Shown piece by piece: positions 1-5,251 of a stretch of DNA of 10,978 nt. The stretch is from positions 1 to 10,978 of the forward strand of contig PLLI01000103.1 in the NCBI GenBank assembly GCA_003140915.1. The letters run 5' to 3'. The position numbers were made by a program, and so were the translations under genes. Under the pieces are notes generated by a model. That model saw nothing but the letters and a program-made list of their open reading frames with translations. It did not search any database and was not told the DNA's origin. The stretch comes from Candidatus Omnitrophota bacterium (GTDB lineage Bacteria; Omnitrophota; Gorgyraeia; 2-01-FULL-45-10). Position 1 is the first letter of the stretch; the number at the start of each line of letters is the position of its first letter.

Positions 1-1
1 T

Positions 2-31
2 TTGACAGAGCAAAATCTGGATACGTAAAAT
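2..31 (+). promoter_or_regulatory. possible distal sigma70 promoter
   Basis: A perfect -35 TTGACA lies at 2-7 and a TAAAAT -10 at 26-31, with an 18-bp spacer. Transcription would begin near 38, just before the inverted repeat at 41-70, and would reach the SPOR gene with a leader of about 95 nt. It is weaker than the promoter at 89-117 because the spacer is not 17 bp and there is no extended -10. Confidence 0.35.
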
Positions 32-40
32 GACTTAAAA

Positions 41-70
41 ATCCAAAATTTTCTCTGACAAATTTTGGAT
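41..70. repeat. 11-bp AT-rich inverted repeat, possible operator
   Basis: ATCCAAAATTT (41-51) and AAATTTTGGAT (60-70) are perfect reverse complements around an 8-nt centre. The repeat lies between the two candidate promoters of the SPOR gene. It could be an operator. Read on the minus strand its last arm runs into TTTTT, so it could also be a weak leftward terminator. The plus-strand side has no T-run. Confidence 0.4.
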
Positions 71-88
71 AAAGGCTGTGGATAGCCG

Positions 89-117
89 TTGATTTTCACG
101 CGGCCTTATGCTATACT
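89..117 (+). promoter_or_regulatory. sigma70 promoter with extended -10, SPOR gene
   Basis: The -35 TTGATT (89-94) and -10 TATACT (112-117) are separated by exactly 17 bp, and TG at 109-110 makes an extended -10. Transcription should start near 124, only about 9 nt before the ATG at 133. No Shine-Dalgarno sequence fits in that leader, so the message would be nearly leaderless. Confidence 0.72.
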
Positions 118-132
118 GTTTCCCTAAAAATT

Positions 133-792
133 ATGGATGAAGAAAAATACCAAAAAGAACTTTTTGAATTCGAAAAGCCGAAGCGTTTCTTCCCGAAATT
201 ATCCGATTTCTTCCCAAAGGCCGATTTCGAAAGAAACGTCGTCTTCACCCTTACGCTGGATAAAGTGGTCTTTATAGCCATCGGGATCATCATGGTAATG
301 GTGGCCGTATATGCGCTCGGTGTTGAGACGGGAAAATTTCGAGCCATCCAAATTACTCAGGCGCCGACCGTTGCCGTGCCCGTGACAATACAAACTACGC
401 CTGCGCAGGCAGTGAAGGTTGCCCCTATCCAAGGCGTTAGCAAGGTCCAGCCCGGAAGACCGGTAATAAGTGCCGCGCAGAATGTCAAGGTGCAGACCCG
501 GGCTGTTCCCGTCGTAAAGATGCAACCGGCGGTCACTATACCGGCAACAGCCGCGGCAAGCATAGCCGCAAAACCTTATGTCATCGTTGCCGCCGCGTTC
601 AGCCGTAAAGATACGGCCGCGCAGGAAGTGAACAAGCTGAAGAGGCAGGGATTCGACGCAATCCTCGTCCAGAGCGACCCTTATTTTTTGGCATGCGTCG
701 GCGCATACGCGGACAAGGTCTCTGCCGTGAGCCAGGGCGATCTGAAGAAAGTAAAACGTCTATATAAAGACGCATATTTTAAACTGCGTTAA
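133..792 (+). CDS. membrane-anchored SPOR-domain protein
   Basis: A 219-residue single-pass membrane protein. Residues 1-44 are charged and rich in Phe/Lys (cytoplasmic), 45-63 form a transmembrane helix, and 64-145 are a low-complexity Ala/Val/Pro/Gln linker. The last ~75 residues look like a SPOR domain, from the KPYVIVAAAFSRKDTA stretch to the C-terminus, with the usual alternation of strand, helix and strand and the pattern KLKRQGFDA. SPOR domains bind peptidoglycan stripped of stem peptides, typically at division sites, so a role in cell-wall remodelling or division is plausible. The ATG at 133 is the first start after a good promoter and has no Shine-Dalgarno sequence. The fold call rests on pattern only. 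The topology (short cytoplasmic head, linker, terminal SPOR) resembles FtsN/DedD-like proteins, but no specific orthologue can be named. Confidence 0.8.
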   Translation: MDEEKYQKELFEFEKPKRFFPKLSDFFPKADFERNVVFTLTLDKVVFIAIGIIMVMVAVYALGVETGKFRAIQITQAPTVAVPVTIQTTPAQAVKVAPIQGVSKVQPGRPVISAAQNVKVQTRAVPVVKMQPAVTIPATAAASIAAKPYVIVAAAFSRKDTAAQEVNKLKRQGFDAILVQSDPYFLACVGAYADKVSAVSQGDLKKVKRLYKDAYFKLR

Positions 793-819
793 AAACCGAT
801 AAATAAGAGGAGGTAGTAA

Positions 820-1173
820 ATGTCGCAACATCCGAGCCTGCGTTCGTCAGATAAAGGCAGGCAGCATAGGTCCGTATTGAAGAGGTACGAGAAACTCAAG
901 ATCCTGAAAGAGAAAGAGAAGTGGAGCGACAAAGACTCGGTATTCGGCCTGGCAAAGGTCAAGGTCGTTAAATTCAAGATCAAGAAAGAGAAGGCGGCGG
1001 TTGAAGATGCCGAGGCGGTACCTGGCGCGGAAGCGGCAGCAGCCCCGGCAGCAGCGGGAGCGGCTAAAGCGATGCCGGCGGCCAAGGGAGCACCGGTGGC
1101 CAAGGGAGCACCGGCAGCGAAGGCGGCGGGAGCAAAGGACGCTGCCAAACCGGCAGGAGAAGGGAAGAAATAA
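820..1173 (+). CDS. small basic protein with Ala/Lys-rich tail
   Basis: A 117-residue protein. The first ~55 residues (MSQHPSLRSSDKGRQHRSVL, then a YEKLKILKEKEKW block ending in GLAKVKVVK) match the small basic protein family described in Chlamydiae and Verrucomicrobia (TIGR04137 from memory). That family is thought to be ribosome-related, though its function is not established. Known members are short and mostly end after this core. Here residues ~60-117 are an added tail of Ala, Lys, Gly and Pro, including a tandem KGAPxA repeat encoded by an 18-bp duplication. The start is set by an excellent Shine-Dalgarno AGAGGAGGT at 806-814, 5 nt before the ATG. It lies 27 nt after the SPOR gene and is probably co-transcribed with it. 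The family assignment is fairly sure for the core. The tail is low complexity and its role is unknown. Confidence 0.82.
   Translation: MSQHPSLRSSDKGRQHRSVLKRYEKLKILKEKEKWSDKDSVFGLAKVKVVKFKIKKEKAAVEDAEAVPGAEAAAAPAAAGAAKAMPAAKGAPVAKGAPAAKAAGAKDAAKPAGEGKK
1080..1115 (+). repeat. 18-bp tandem duplication inside the small basic protein gene
   Basis: Two head-to-tail 18-bp units, GGCCAAGGGAGCACCGGT (1080-1097) and GGCCAAGGGAGCACCGGC (1098-1115), differ at one base. The length is a multiple of three, so the reading frame is kept and a KGAPVA/KGAPAA hexapeptide repeat results. This points to tail growth by slippage or duplication. Confidence 0.85.
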
Positions 1174-1223
1174 CCAAGCACCAAGAAACAATAACCAAAC
1201 AATGACCAATAACCAAATTCCAA
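1174..1223 (+). repeat. heptad CCAA-rich intergenic repeat
   Basis: CCAA occurs at 1174, 1181, 1195, 1206, 1213 and 1220. Steps are 7 or multiples of 7, except for one 4-nt slip after 1195-1201, with a degenerate unit (ACAATAA) at 1188. The whole gap between the small basic protein stop and the aroB GTG is made of this repeat. Similar CCAA-rich heptad stretches are, from memory, scattered between genes in several environmental bacterial genomes. Only one copy is in this window, so dispersion cannot be shown here. Confidence 0.7.
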
Positions 1224-2315
1224 GTGCGTAAGATAAGGGTTCGCCTGAAAGAGAAGTCCTATGACATCCTGATAGGGTCTGGGCTTTTTCAAAAGAGCGG
1301 CCGTCTCTTGAAGGGGCTCGGCCTCGGCAGGGACGCCGTAGTTATCACCAACAGGCGCCTTCTGAACTTGTACGGCAAGAGGCTGAGCGGCATTCTCAAA
1401 AAAAGCGGCTTCACCGTAAATTTCCAGATCGTCCCGGATTCAGAAAAGGCCAAATCGAGCAAGATCGTCGAATCCGTTTTGAACAGGATAGCCGCTTACG
1501 ATAAATACAGGACAATATTTTTAGTCGCGCTGGGCGGAGGGGTCGTAGGCGACCTTACCGGTTTCGTTGCCTCGATCTACAAGAGAGGCGTTCCTTATGT
1601 CCAGATACCCACCACATTACTCGCCCAGGTAGATTCCTCGATAGGCGGCAAGACCGCGATAGACCTGCCTGTCGCGAAGAATCTGGCAGGCGCTTTTTAC
1701 CAGCCGCGGATAGTGATATCCGACGTCTCGCTCCTGAAATCCCTTCCCAGGCGCCAGCTAAAGAGCGCGATGGCGGAGATAATAAAATACGGCGTAATTA
1801 AAGACAAAAAGCTCTTCGAATACCTCGAAAAGAATTATCCCAGGATACTCAATGGCGACGAGAAGGCGCTGGAACATATCATATCCCGGTCGAGTGAGAT
1901 AAAGGCTGGCGTAGTTGCAAAAGATGAATTTGACAATAAGGGCCTGAGGGCAATATTGAATTACGGCCATACCGCGGGCCATGCCGTCGAGGCGGCCTCC
2001 GCGTATTCCGGCAGGTATGATCACGGAGAGTCCGTCGCTGTCGGGATGGCGATCTCGGCTGAAATGGCCGTTAGATTAAAGATGCTGCGCAGGAAAGACG
2101 GCCTGAGGATAGTCTCGATGATCAAAAGGTGCGGGCTGCCGGTCCGGGTAAAAGGCTTAAATTTTTCGAAATTATACGATTCACTCGGCCATGATAAAAA
2201 ATTTATCCGCGGAAAGAACAGGTTCGTCCTGCCCGTAGGGATCGGCAGGGTCAAGATAGTAGAAGATGTGCCGAAACGCGTGATCAAAGAAGTGATCACG
2301 CAGCATCTCGTATAA
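1224..2315 (+). CDS. aroB: 3-dehydroquinate synthase
   Basis: A 363-residue protein, normal length for AroB, the second enzyme of the shikimate pathway. It converts DAHP to 3-dehydroquinate using NAD and a divalent metal in the cytoplasm. The NAD-binding glycine run GGGVVGD is at residues 104-110, followed by the hallmark block IPTTLLAQVDSSIGGKTAID (128-147). Predicted metal ligands are Glu185 (in MAEIIKYG), His249 (in NYGHT) and His267 (in YDHGES), all present. The start is GTG at 1224, the only sensible one, since no in-frame ATG lies near the conserved N-terminal strand. There is no Shine-Dalgarno sequence because the CCAA repeat occupies the upstream DNA up to the start codon. Translation may depend on coupling to the upstream gene or on an unstructured A-rich leader. 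The identification is very secure. Confidence 0.97.
   Translation: MRKIRVRLKEKSYDILIGSGLFQKSGRLLKGLGLGRDAVVITNRRLLNLYGKRLSGILKKSGFTVNFQIVPDSEKAKSSKIVESVLNRIAAYDKYRTIFLVALGGGVVGDLTGFVASIYKRGVPYVQIPTTLLAQVDSSIGGKTAIDLPVAKNLAGAFYQPRIVISDVSLLKSLPRRQLKSAMAEIIKYGVIKDKKLFEYLEKNYPRILNGDEKALEHIISRSSEIKAGVVAKDEFDNKGLRAILNYGHTAGHAVEAASAYSGRYDHGESVAVGMAISAEMAVRLKMLRRKDGLRIVSMIKRCGLPVRVKGLNFSKLYDSLGHDKKFIRGKNRFVLPVGIGRVKIVEDVPKRVIKEVITQHLV
2278..2301 (+). repeat. 9-bp hairpin at the 3' end of aroB
   Basis: GCGTGATCA (2278-2286) and TGATCACGC (2293-2301) are perfect complements with a 6-nt loop, inside the last codons of aroB. No T-run follows, so it is not an intrinsic terminator. It may stabilise the 3' end of the message, or it may simply reflect the repeated Val-Ile codons. 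Confidence 0.4.
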
Positions 2316-2345
2316 GGTCAAGATTTTGAGCAAAAAGGAGACGTT

Positions 2346-2807
2346 ATGAACAATACTCTGAGAGTTTTCAAAAAAGAGGACGCGGAGGGCGTTAGGAATC
2401 TGATACTGAATATCCTTTCCAAAGAGTATCCGTTCGATAAATCGGCATATTCAGACAGCGACCTTTATAAGTTGAGCGAAACATACGGCGGAAAACGCGA
2501 TTCGTTTTTTGTTATCGAAGAAGGCGGCGGGATCGTAGCCACCGTAGGGGTGAAGGAAGAGACCCAGGCCGAGGCGCTCCTCAGGCGCTTCTTCGTCGAT
2601 CTGAAACACAGAAGGAAAGGATACGGCTCGGGCCTCCTCGATAAGGCGATCGTTTTTTGCCGGGATAAAGGTTACAGGAAGATGTATTTCAGGTGCACGG
2701 ACAGGATGGCCGACGCCATGCGCCTGTGCATAAAAAAAGGTTTTAAAGAGACCGAATCACTCGAGGTCGGCGGGTTTAAGATACACAAATTGGAATTATC
2801 TCTTTAA
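2346..2807 (+). CDS. GNAT-family N-acetyltransferase
   Basis: A 153-residue single-domain GNAT protein. The N-terminal strand and helix (LRVFKKEDAEGVRNLILNIL) and the acetyl-CoA pyrophosphate loop RRKGYGSGLL (motif A, Q/RxxGxG/A type, about residues 89-98) are clear. They are followed by the typical C-terminal AMRLCIKKGFKET segment. GNAT enzymes transfer acetyl groups from acetyl-CoA to amines, but the acceptor cannot be predicted. The ATG at 2346 follows an AAGGAG Shine-Dalgarno (2335-2340) by 5 nt and lies 30 nt after aroB, so it is probably co-transcribed with it. The stop codon overlaps the stop of gspB on the other strand inside TTTAAA. No terminator lies between them. Confidence 0.9.
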   Translation: MNNTLRVFKKEDAEGVRNLILNILSKEYPFDKSAYSDSDLYKLSETYGGKRDSFFVIEEGGGIVATVGVKEETQAEALLRRFFVDLKHRRKGYGSGLLDKAIVFCRDKGYRKMYFRCTDRMADAMRLCIKKGFKETESLEVGGFKIHKLELSL

Positions 2808-3358
2808 AGGCGCAAAGTTATTTCCGAGCCGCCCTTTTTCAATATAACGCTATGCTCGGTTATGGACGCAACAGTCGCGCCGCTTACTTCATCGCCCTCC
2901 ACGACCGTCAAATTATTAATTATCGCCCTCAGCCCATCCTCCAGATGCATGATACCCGATAGCTTGAAATCTTCCTGCTGAATGGCAGGTTGTTGCGGAA
3001 TAATGGGTTGCAATTTAATACTAGGCGCTTTCACAACCACAGGTTGTTTTTCGACGATCGGCGGCAGGACATCAGGTTGCGCTGCCCGAACCGGGACAGG
3101 TTTATTCTTTAGGTGCACGGGCGGCGTTACGGCCGGTCTTCGCGGGGTCAAAGAAAAATATTTTACTGCGAAGAATGAAAAGACGGCTAAAAAGAGCAGT
3201 GCGTAAAGCGCGAGCCGCATATCATTTTTCATTTTAGGCTTCTCGATAGGAACGCGGATATTCCCCATTTTAGGCAAGGCCCTTTGTGCGGGGATGGCCG
3301 CATTGCGGACAACGGGCGTCTTCTGGGCCTTCCTGAGGGCCTCCTGTATTATGCTCAC
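2804..3358 (-). CDS. gspB: GspB/ExeB-like type II secretion assembly protein
   Basis: A 184-residue protein. The N-terminus MSIIQEALRKAQ is the signature short cytoplasmic helix of GspB/ExeB proteins. Residues ~49-65 are one transmembrane helix, 66-128 a Pro/Val/Gln-rich periplasmic linker, and 129-184 a compact all-beta domain (LSGIMHLEDGLRAIINN, then EGDEV and ITEHSVILKKG) of the T2SSB type. GspB partners with the GspA ATPase and, in Aeromonas, the pair helps place the secretin in the outer membrane through the cell wall. The start is GTG at 3358, with AGAAGG about 7 nt upstream. That site lies in the arm of a 13-bp inverted repeat. It sits 88 nt downstream of gspA. No secretin or other secretion gene is visible in the window. 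Confidence 0.85.
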   Translation of the reverse strand: MSIIQEALRKAQKTPVVRNAAIPAQRALPKMGNIRVPIEKPKMKNDMRLALYALLFLAVFSFFAVKYFSLTPRRPAVTPPVHLKNKPVPVRAAQPDVLPPIVEKQPVVVKAPSIKLQPIIPQQPAIQQEDFKLSGIMHLEDGLRAIINNLTVVEGDEVSGATVASITEHSVILKKGGSEITLRL

Positions 3359-3445
3359 CCCGCACCTTCTCTTTTTTCTTTATAAAACATTTTTCGTATA
3401 TTATATCCGATACCTGATTTAAACGTAATATAAGAAGGTGCGGGG
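3358..3445 (-). promoter_or_regulatory. 13-bp inverted repeat burying the gspB ribosome binding site
   Basis: On the message the 5' arm CCCCGCACCTTCT begins 1 nt after the gspA stop codon. The perfectly complementary 3' arm AGAAGGTGCGGGG contains the gspB Shine-Dalgarno AGAAGG and ends on the first base of its GTG start. The spacer is 62 nt and AT-rich. If the arms pair, initiation at gspB is blocked on the read-through transcript, while ribosomes finishing gspA would cover the 5' arm and open it. That would give translational coupling at a distance. The repeat is seen directly; the function is inference. Confidence 0.6.
3400..3405 (-). promoter_or_regulatory. possible internal -10 box before gspB
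   Basis: A perfect TATAAT on the minus strand sits in the spacer of the inverted repeat. The hexamer 17 bp upstream (TTACGT) is a poor -35, so this is weak evidence for a promoter. A transcript starting here would lack the 5' arm of the repeat and leave the gspB ribosome binding site open. Confidence 0.3.
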
Positions 3446-3446
3446 C

Positions 3447-4259
3447 TCATAGCACTACGCCTTCCATCTCTGCGGCGCTGCCTTCGACATTCTGCAGCGT
3501 TATATTTTTAGTCTCCATGACATATGCCGCAAGGAGGGCCTTATCGCACAGCATATTTATGACGCGGGGGATGCCGCCCGAAAATTTAAAAATGAAATCT
3601 ATAGCATCCTCGGTAAAATATATGTCGCCCTTGGATCCGGCGACGGTCAGCCGGTGATATATATACCTTTCCACTTCGTCTTTTTGGAGCGCCGATATAT
3701 GGAACCTCACTGCGATGCGTTGTTTCAACTGCCTCAGGCGCGGCGAATTTATCTTATCTTTTAACTCGGGCTGCCCGACCAGCATTATCTGCAGCAATTT
3801 TTCGTTGTCGGTCTCCAGGTTTGACAGCATCCGTATCTCTTCAAGAGTGGAGGGCTCCAGGTTCTGCGCCTCATCGATCACCAGCACGACATTGTTCCTC
3901 TTGGTCAGCTCTTCAAGCAGGAAGCCATTCAACTGCCGGAGCATGGCGGCCTTGTTCTTCTGCGTAACGACGAGCCCGAAGTCTTCCAGTATGCATTGTA
4001 AAAGCTGAAGATGGGGGAGGTTCGAATTGAAGATGAAAGCGGTCTTCGTATTTGAATCGAATTGATTGAGGATCGCCCTGCAGAGGGTCGTTTTGCCGGC
4101 GCCGACTTCGCCGGTTATCTCCAGGAAGCCTTTCCTCTCCTTTATGCCGTACAATATATGAGAGAACGCTTCCTTATGGATACGGCTGAAGAAAAGAAAG
4201 TTCGGATCGCTGGTAACGTTGAACGGCTTTTCTTTTAGTCCGAAAAATTCTCTGTACAT
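3447..4259 (-). CDS. gspA: GspA/ExeA-like AAA-type ATPase
   Basis: A 270-residue protein from the chosen ATG at 4259. The opening MYREFFGLKEKPFNVTSDP is the conserved GspA/ExeA N-terminus. The Walker A GEVGAGKT (residues 50-57) and Walker B VVLVIDEAQ (124-132) are intact, followed by an arginine-containing sensor region and a C-terminal winged-helix-like stretch (DAIDFIFKFSGGIPRVINML). The ATPase works with GspB in envelope placement of secretins or pilus parts. Classical ExeA is about twice as long, with a membrane helix and a periplasmic peptidoglycan-binding domain. Both are missing here, so this is the short cytoplasmic form. A longer reading frame to 4316 is rejected because it would cover the -10 and -35 boxes. 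The leader has only a weak GAAAAG-like Shine-Dalgarno. Confidence 0.88.
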   Translation of the reverse strand: MYREFFGLKEKPFNVTSDPNFLFFSRIHKEAFSHILYGIKERKGFLEITGEVGAGKTTLCRAILNQFDSNTKTAFIFNSNLPHLQLLQCILEDFGLVVTQKNKAAMLRQLNGFLLEELTKRNNVVLVIDEAQNLEPSTLEEIRMLSNLETDNEKLLQIMLVGQPELKDKINSPRLRQLKQRIAVRFHISALQKDEVERYIYHRLTVAGSKGDIYFTEDAIDFIFKFSGGIPRVINMLCDKALLAAYVMETKNITLQNVEGSAAEMEGVVL

Positions 4260-4287
4260 AGGCGCACTTTTCTTTTTCTTTACTGAA

Positions 4288-4316
4288 ATTATACACTCTA
4301 TTTGCGGCAGTTGCAA
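4288..4316 (-). promoter_or_regulatory. sigma70 promoter of gspA-gspB
   Basis: On the minus strand TTGCAA (4311-4316) and TATAAT (4288-4293) are 17 bp apart. Transcription should start near 4281, about 22 nt before the ATG at 4259. It is back to back with the PilZ-1 promoter; the two -35 boxes are separated by only 9 bp, so a single bound regulator could act on both. Confidence 0.72.
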
Positions 4317-4325
4317 ATGTTTTTC

Positions 4326-4354
4326 TTGCTTTTTCGATAAGAGTGATGTATAAT
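4326..4354 (+). promoter_or_regulatory. sigma70 promoter of the PilZ-1 gene
   Basis: TTGCTT (4326-4331) and TATAAT (4349-4354) have a 17-bp spacer. The start point near 4361 gives a leader of about 19 nt containing the Shine-Dalgarno AGGAGA (4369-4374). It is divergent with the gspA promoter. Confidence 0.68.
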
Positions 4355-4379
4355 TACTTTCACTAAACAGGAGAGCACT

Positions 4380-4745
4380 ATGTGGGATGGAATAAACAGA
4401 AGAAAGTTCCCCAGGGCAAACTATAAATGCCTGATCGGTATAACGAAGAGGCTGAACGCCAAGACTATCTCCACCCAGACAGAGAATATAGGCGCCGGCG
4501 GCATATGCGTGCTTATCAAAGAGGATCTCGGGCTTTTTCAGGGGGTGGACGTAGAGCTATTTTTGGATGAAAACAGGCCTCCGATCAAATGCGGCGGCAC
4601 GGTAGTGTGGGTAGTCAAGAAGTCCGCCGCAAAAAAGAGCAACGTACTCTATGATACAGGGATAGAGTTTATTGACATCCGGCCGGAGGACAGGGAAAAG
4701 GTCTCGGAGATTGTCGAAGAGATACTGGAAAAACGTAAAAAGTAA
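4380..4745 (+). CDS. PilZ-domain protein 1
   Basis: A 121-residue single-domain PilZ protein. The first cyclic-di-GMP motif RRKFPR (R8 and R12 of RxxxR) opens the domain. The second motif reads N36-I-G38-A-G-G41 where D/NxSxxG is usual, so the Ser is replaced by Gly and binding may be altered. The later strands (GGTVVWVVKK, VLYDTGIEFIDI) and the C-terminal helix fit PilZ. PilZ proteins are cyclic-di-GMP receptors that change the activity of motility, exopolysaccharide or secretion machinery by binding a partner. The ATG follows a Shine-Dalgarno AGGAGA by 5 nt. It is read away from gspA from a shared promoter region. Confidence 0.9.
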   Translation: MWDGINRRKFPRANYKCLIGITKRLNAKTISTQTENIGAGGICVLIKEDLGLFQGVDVELFLDENRPPIKCGGTVVWVVKKSAAKKSNVLYDTGIEFIDIRPEDREKVSEIVEEILEKRKK

Positions 4746-4783
4746 TCAGTTTTTTCGCCTAACCTTGACAAAACTGACTTTTT
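4746..4783 (+). terminator. weak terminator-like hairpin overlapping a -35 box
   Basis: TCAGTTTT (4746-4753) pairs with AAAACTGA (4770-4777), followed by CTTTTT. The stem is AT-rich with a 16-nt loop, so termination would be weak. Its right arm shares one base with the -35 TTGACA (4765-4770) of the next gene, so an operator is an alternative reading. Confidence 0.35.
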
Positions 4784-4793
4784 GTGTTATACT
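4765..4793 (+). promoter_or_regulatory. strong sigma70 promoter of the TIGR04073-type gene
   Basis: A consensus -35 TTGACA (4765-4770), a 17-bp spacer and TATACT (4788-4793) with an extended -10 TG at 4785-4786. This is the best promoter in the window. The start point near 4800 gives a leader of about 32 nt with a long purine Shine-Dalgarno GAGGGGGTGA. Confidence 0.85.
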
Positions 4794-4831
4794 TTCATCA
4801 AATTAACAATGAGAGGGGGTGACTTAAGAAA

Positions 4832-5167
4832 ATGAAGAATTTACTAAAGGGTATTATTATATGTGTTGCTGTATTAATGATCGTCAATATAGCAACTGCG
4901 AGCTATGCTCAGGATATGGGCAAGAAGCTCTACAGAGGAGTTGCCAATATAGTCACAGGGTGGATTGAACTTCCTAAGAACATATACGACACCAGTGTAG
5001 AAGATAATCCTCTCTCTGGCATTACAATCGGATTAGCGAAAGGCGTTGGGATGACAATAGTCAGGACAGGCGCTGGCGTTTATGAGACAGTGACTTTCCC
5101 GTTCCCGATACCGGAAGGCTATACACCGGTTCTAGAGCCAGAATTTGTGTTTGCTAAAGGTAAATAA
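4832..5167 (+). CDS. exosortase system-associated protein, TIGR04073 type
   Basis: A 111-residue exported protein. Residues 1-26 form a signal peptide (two Lys, a hydrophobic core IIICVAVLMIVNIA, cleavage after ATASYA). The mature part carries RGVANIVTGWIELPKNIYD, then GLAKGVGMTIVRTGAGVYET and VTFPFPIPEGY, close to my memory of the TIGR04073 family. That family occurs in genomes with exosortase/PEP-CTERM sorting. Its function is unknown. The gene stands alone between its own strong promoter and a strong terminator, which suggests high expression. The ATG at 4832 is placed by the GAGGGGGTGA Shine-Dalgarno (4813-4822). No exosortase or PEP-CTERM protein is seen in the window, so the system link is by family only. 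Confidence 0.88.
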   Translation: MKNLLKGIIICVAVLMIVNIATASYAQDMGKKLYRGVANIVTGWIELPKNIYDTSVEDNPLSGITIGLAKGVGMTIVRTGAGVYETVTFPFPIPEGYTPVLEPEFVFAKGK

Positions 5168-5183
5168 AGTTATCCTTTAGGAT

Positions 5184-5229
5184 AAAAAATAAGGGGATGA
5201 AAAGAAAATTTTTATCCCCTTATTTTTTT
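5184..5229 (+). terminator. strong intrinsic terminator
   Basis: ATAAGGGGAT (5189-5198) pairs with ATCCCCTTAT (5214-5223) and the stem extends through A-T pairs, ending in seven T at 5223-5229. It closes the TIGR04073-type unit. The A-run before the left arm means it could also act on leftward transcripts. A small upstream hairpin TTATCC/GGATAA (5170-5185) shares bases with the A-run side. Confidence 0.9.
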
Positions 5230-5251
5230 CATAAAATAACGCGAGGTAATC

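Noticed and set aside
1174..1223. CRISPR array or attachment site
   Set aside because: The repeat unit is 7 nt with no spacers and no integrase gene nearby.
789..1292. 167-codon minus-strand open frame with Ala-rich stretch
   Set aside because: It is the complement of the small basic protein gene and its GC-rich tail; it has no ribosome site or recognisable domain.
4260..4316. Longer gspA start giving 19 extra residues
   Set aside because: The extension would be encoded by the -35/-10 promoter region and lies outside the conserved GspA N-terminus (MYREFFGL).
4832..5167. A full exosortase/PEP-CTERM locus
   Set aside because: Only the TIGR04073-type protein is present; no exosortase, PEP-CTERM protein or polysaccharide genes are in the window.
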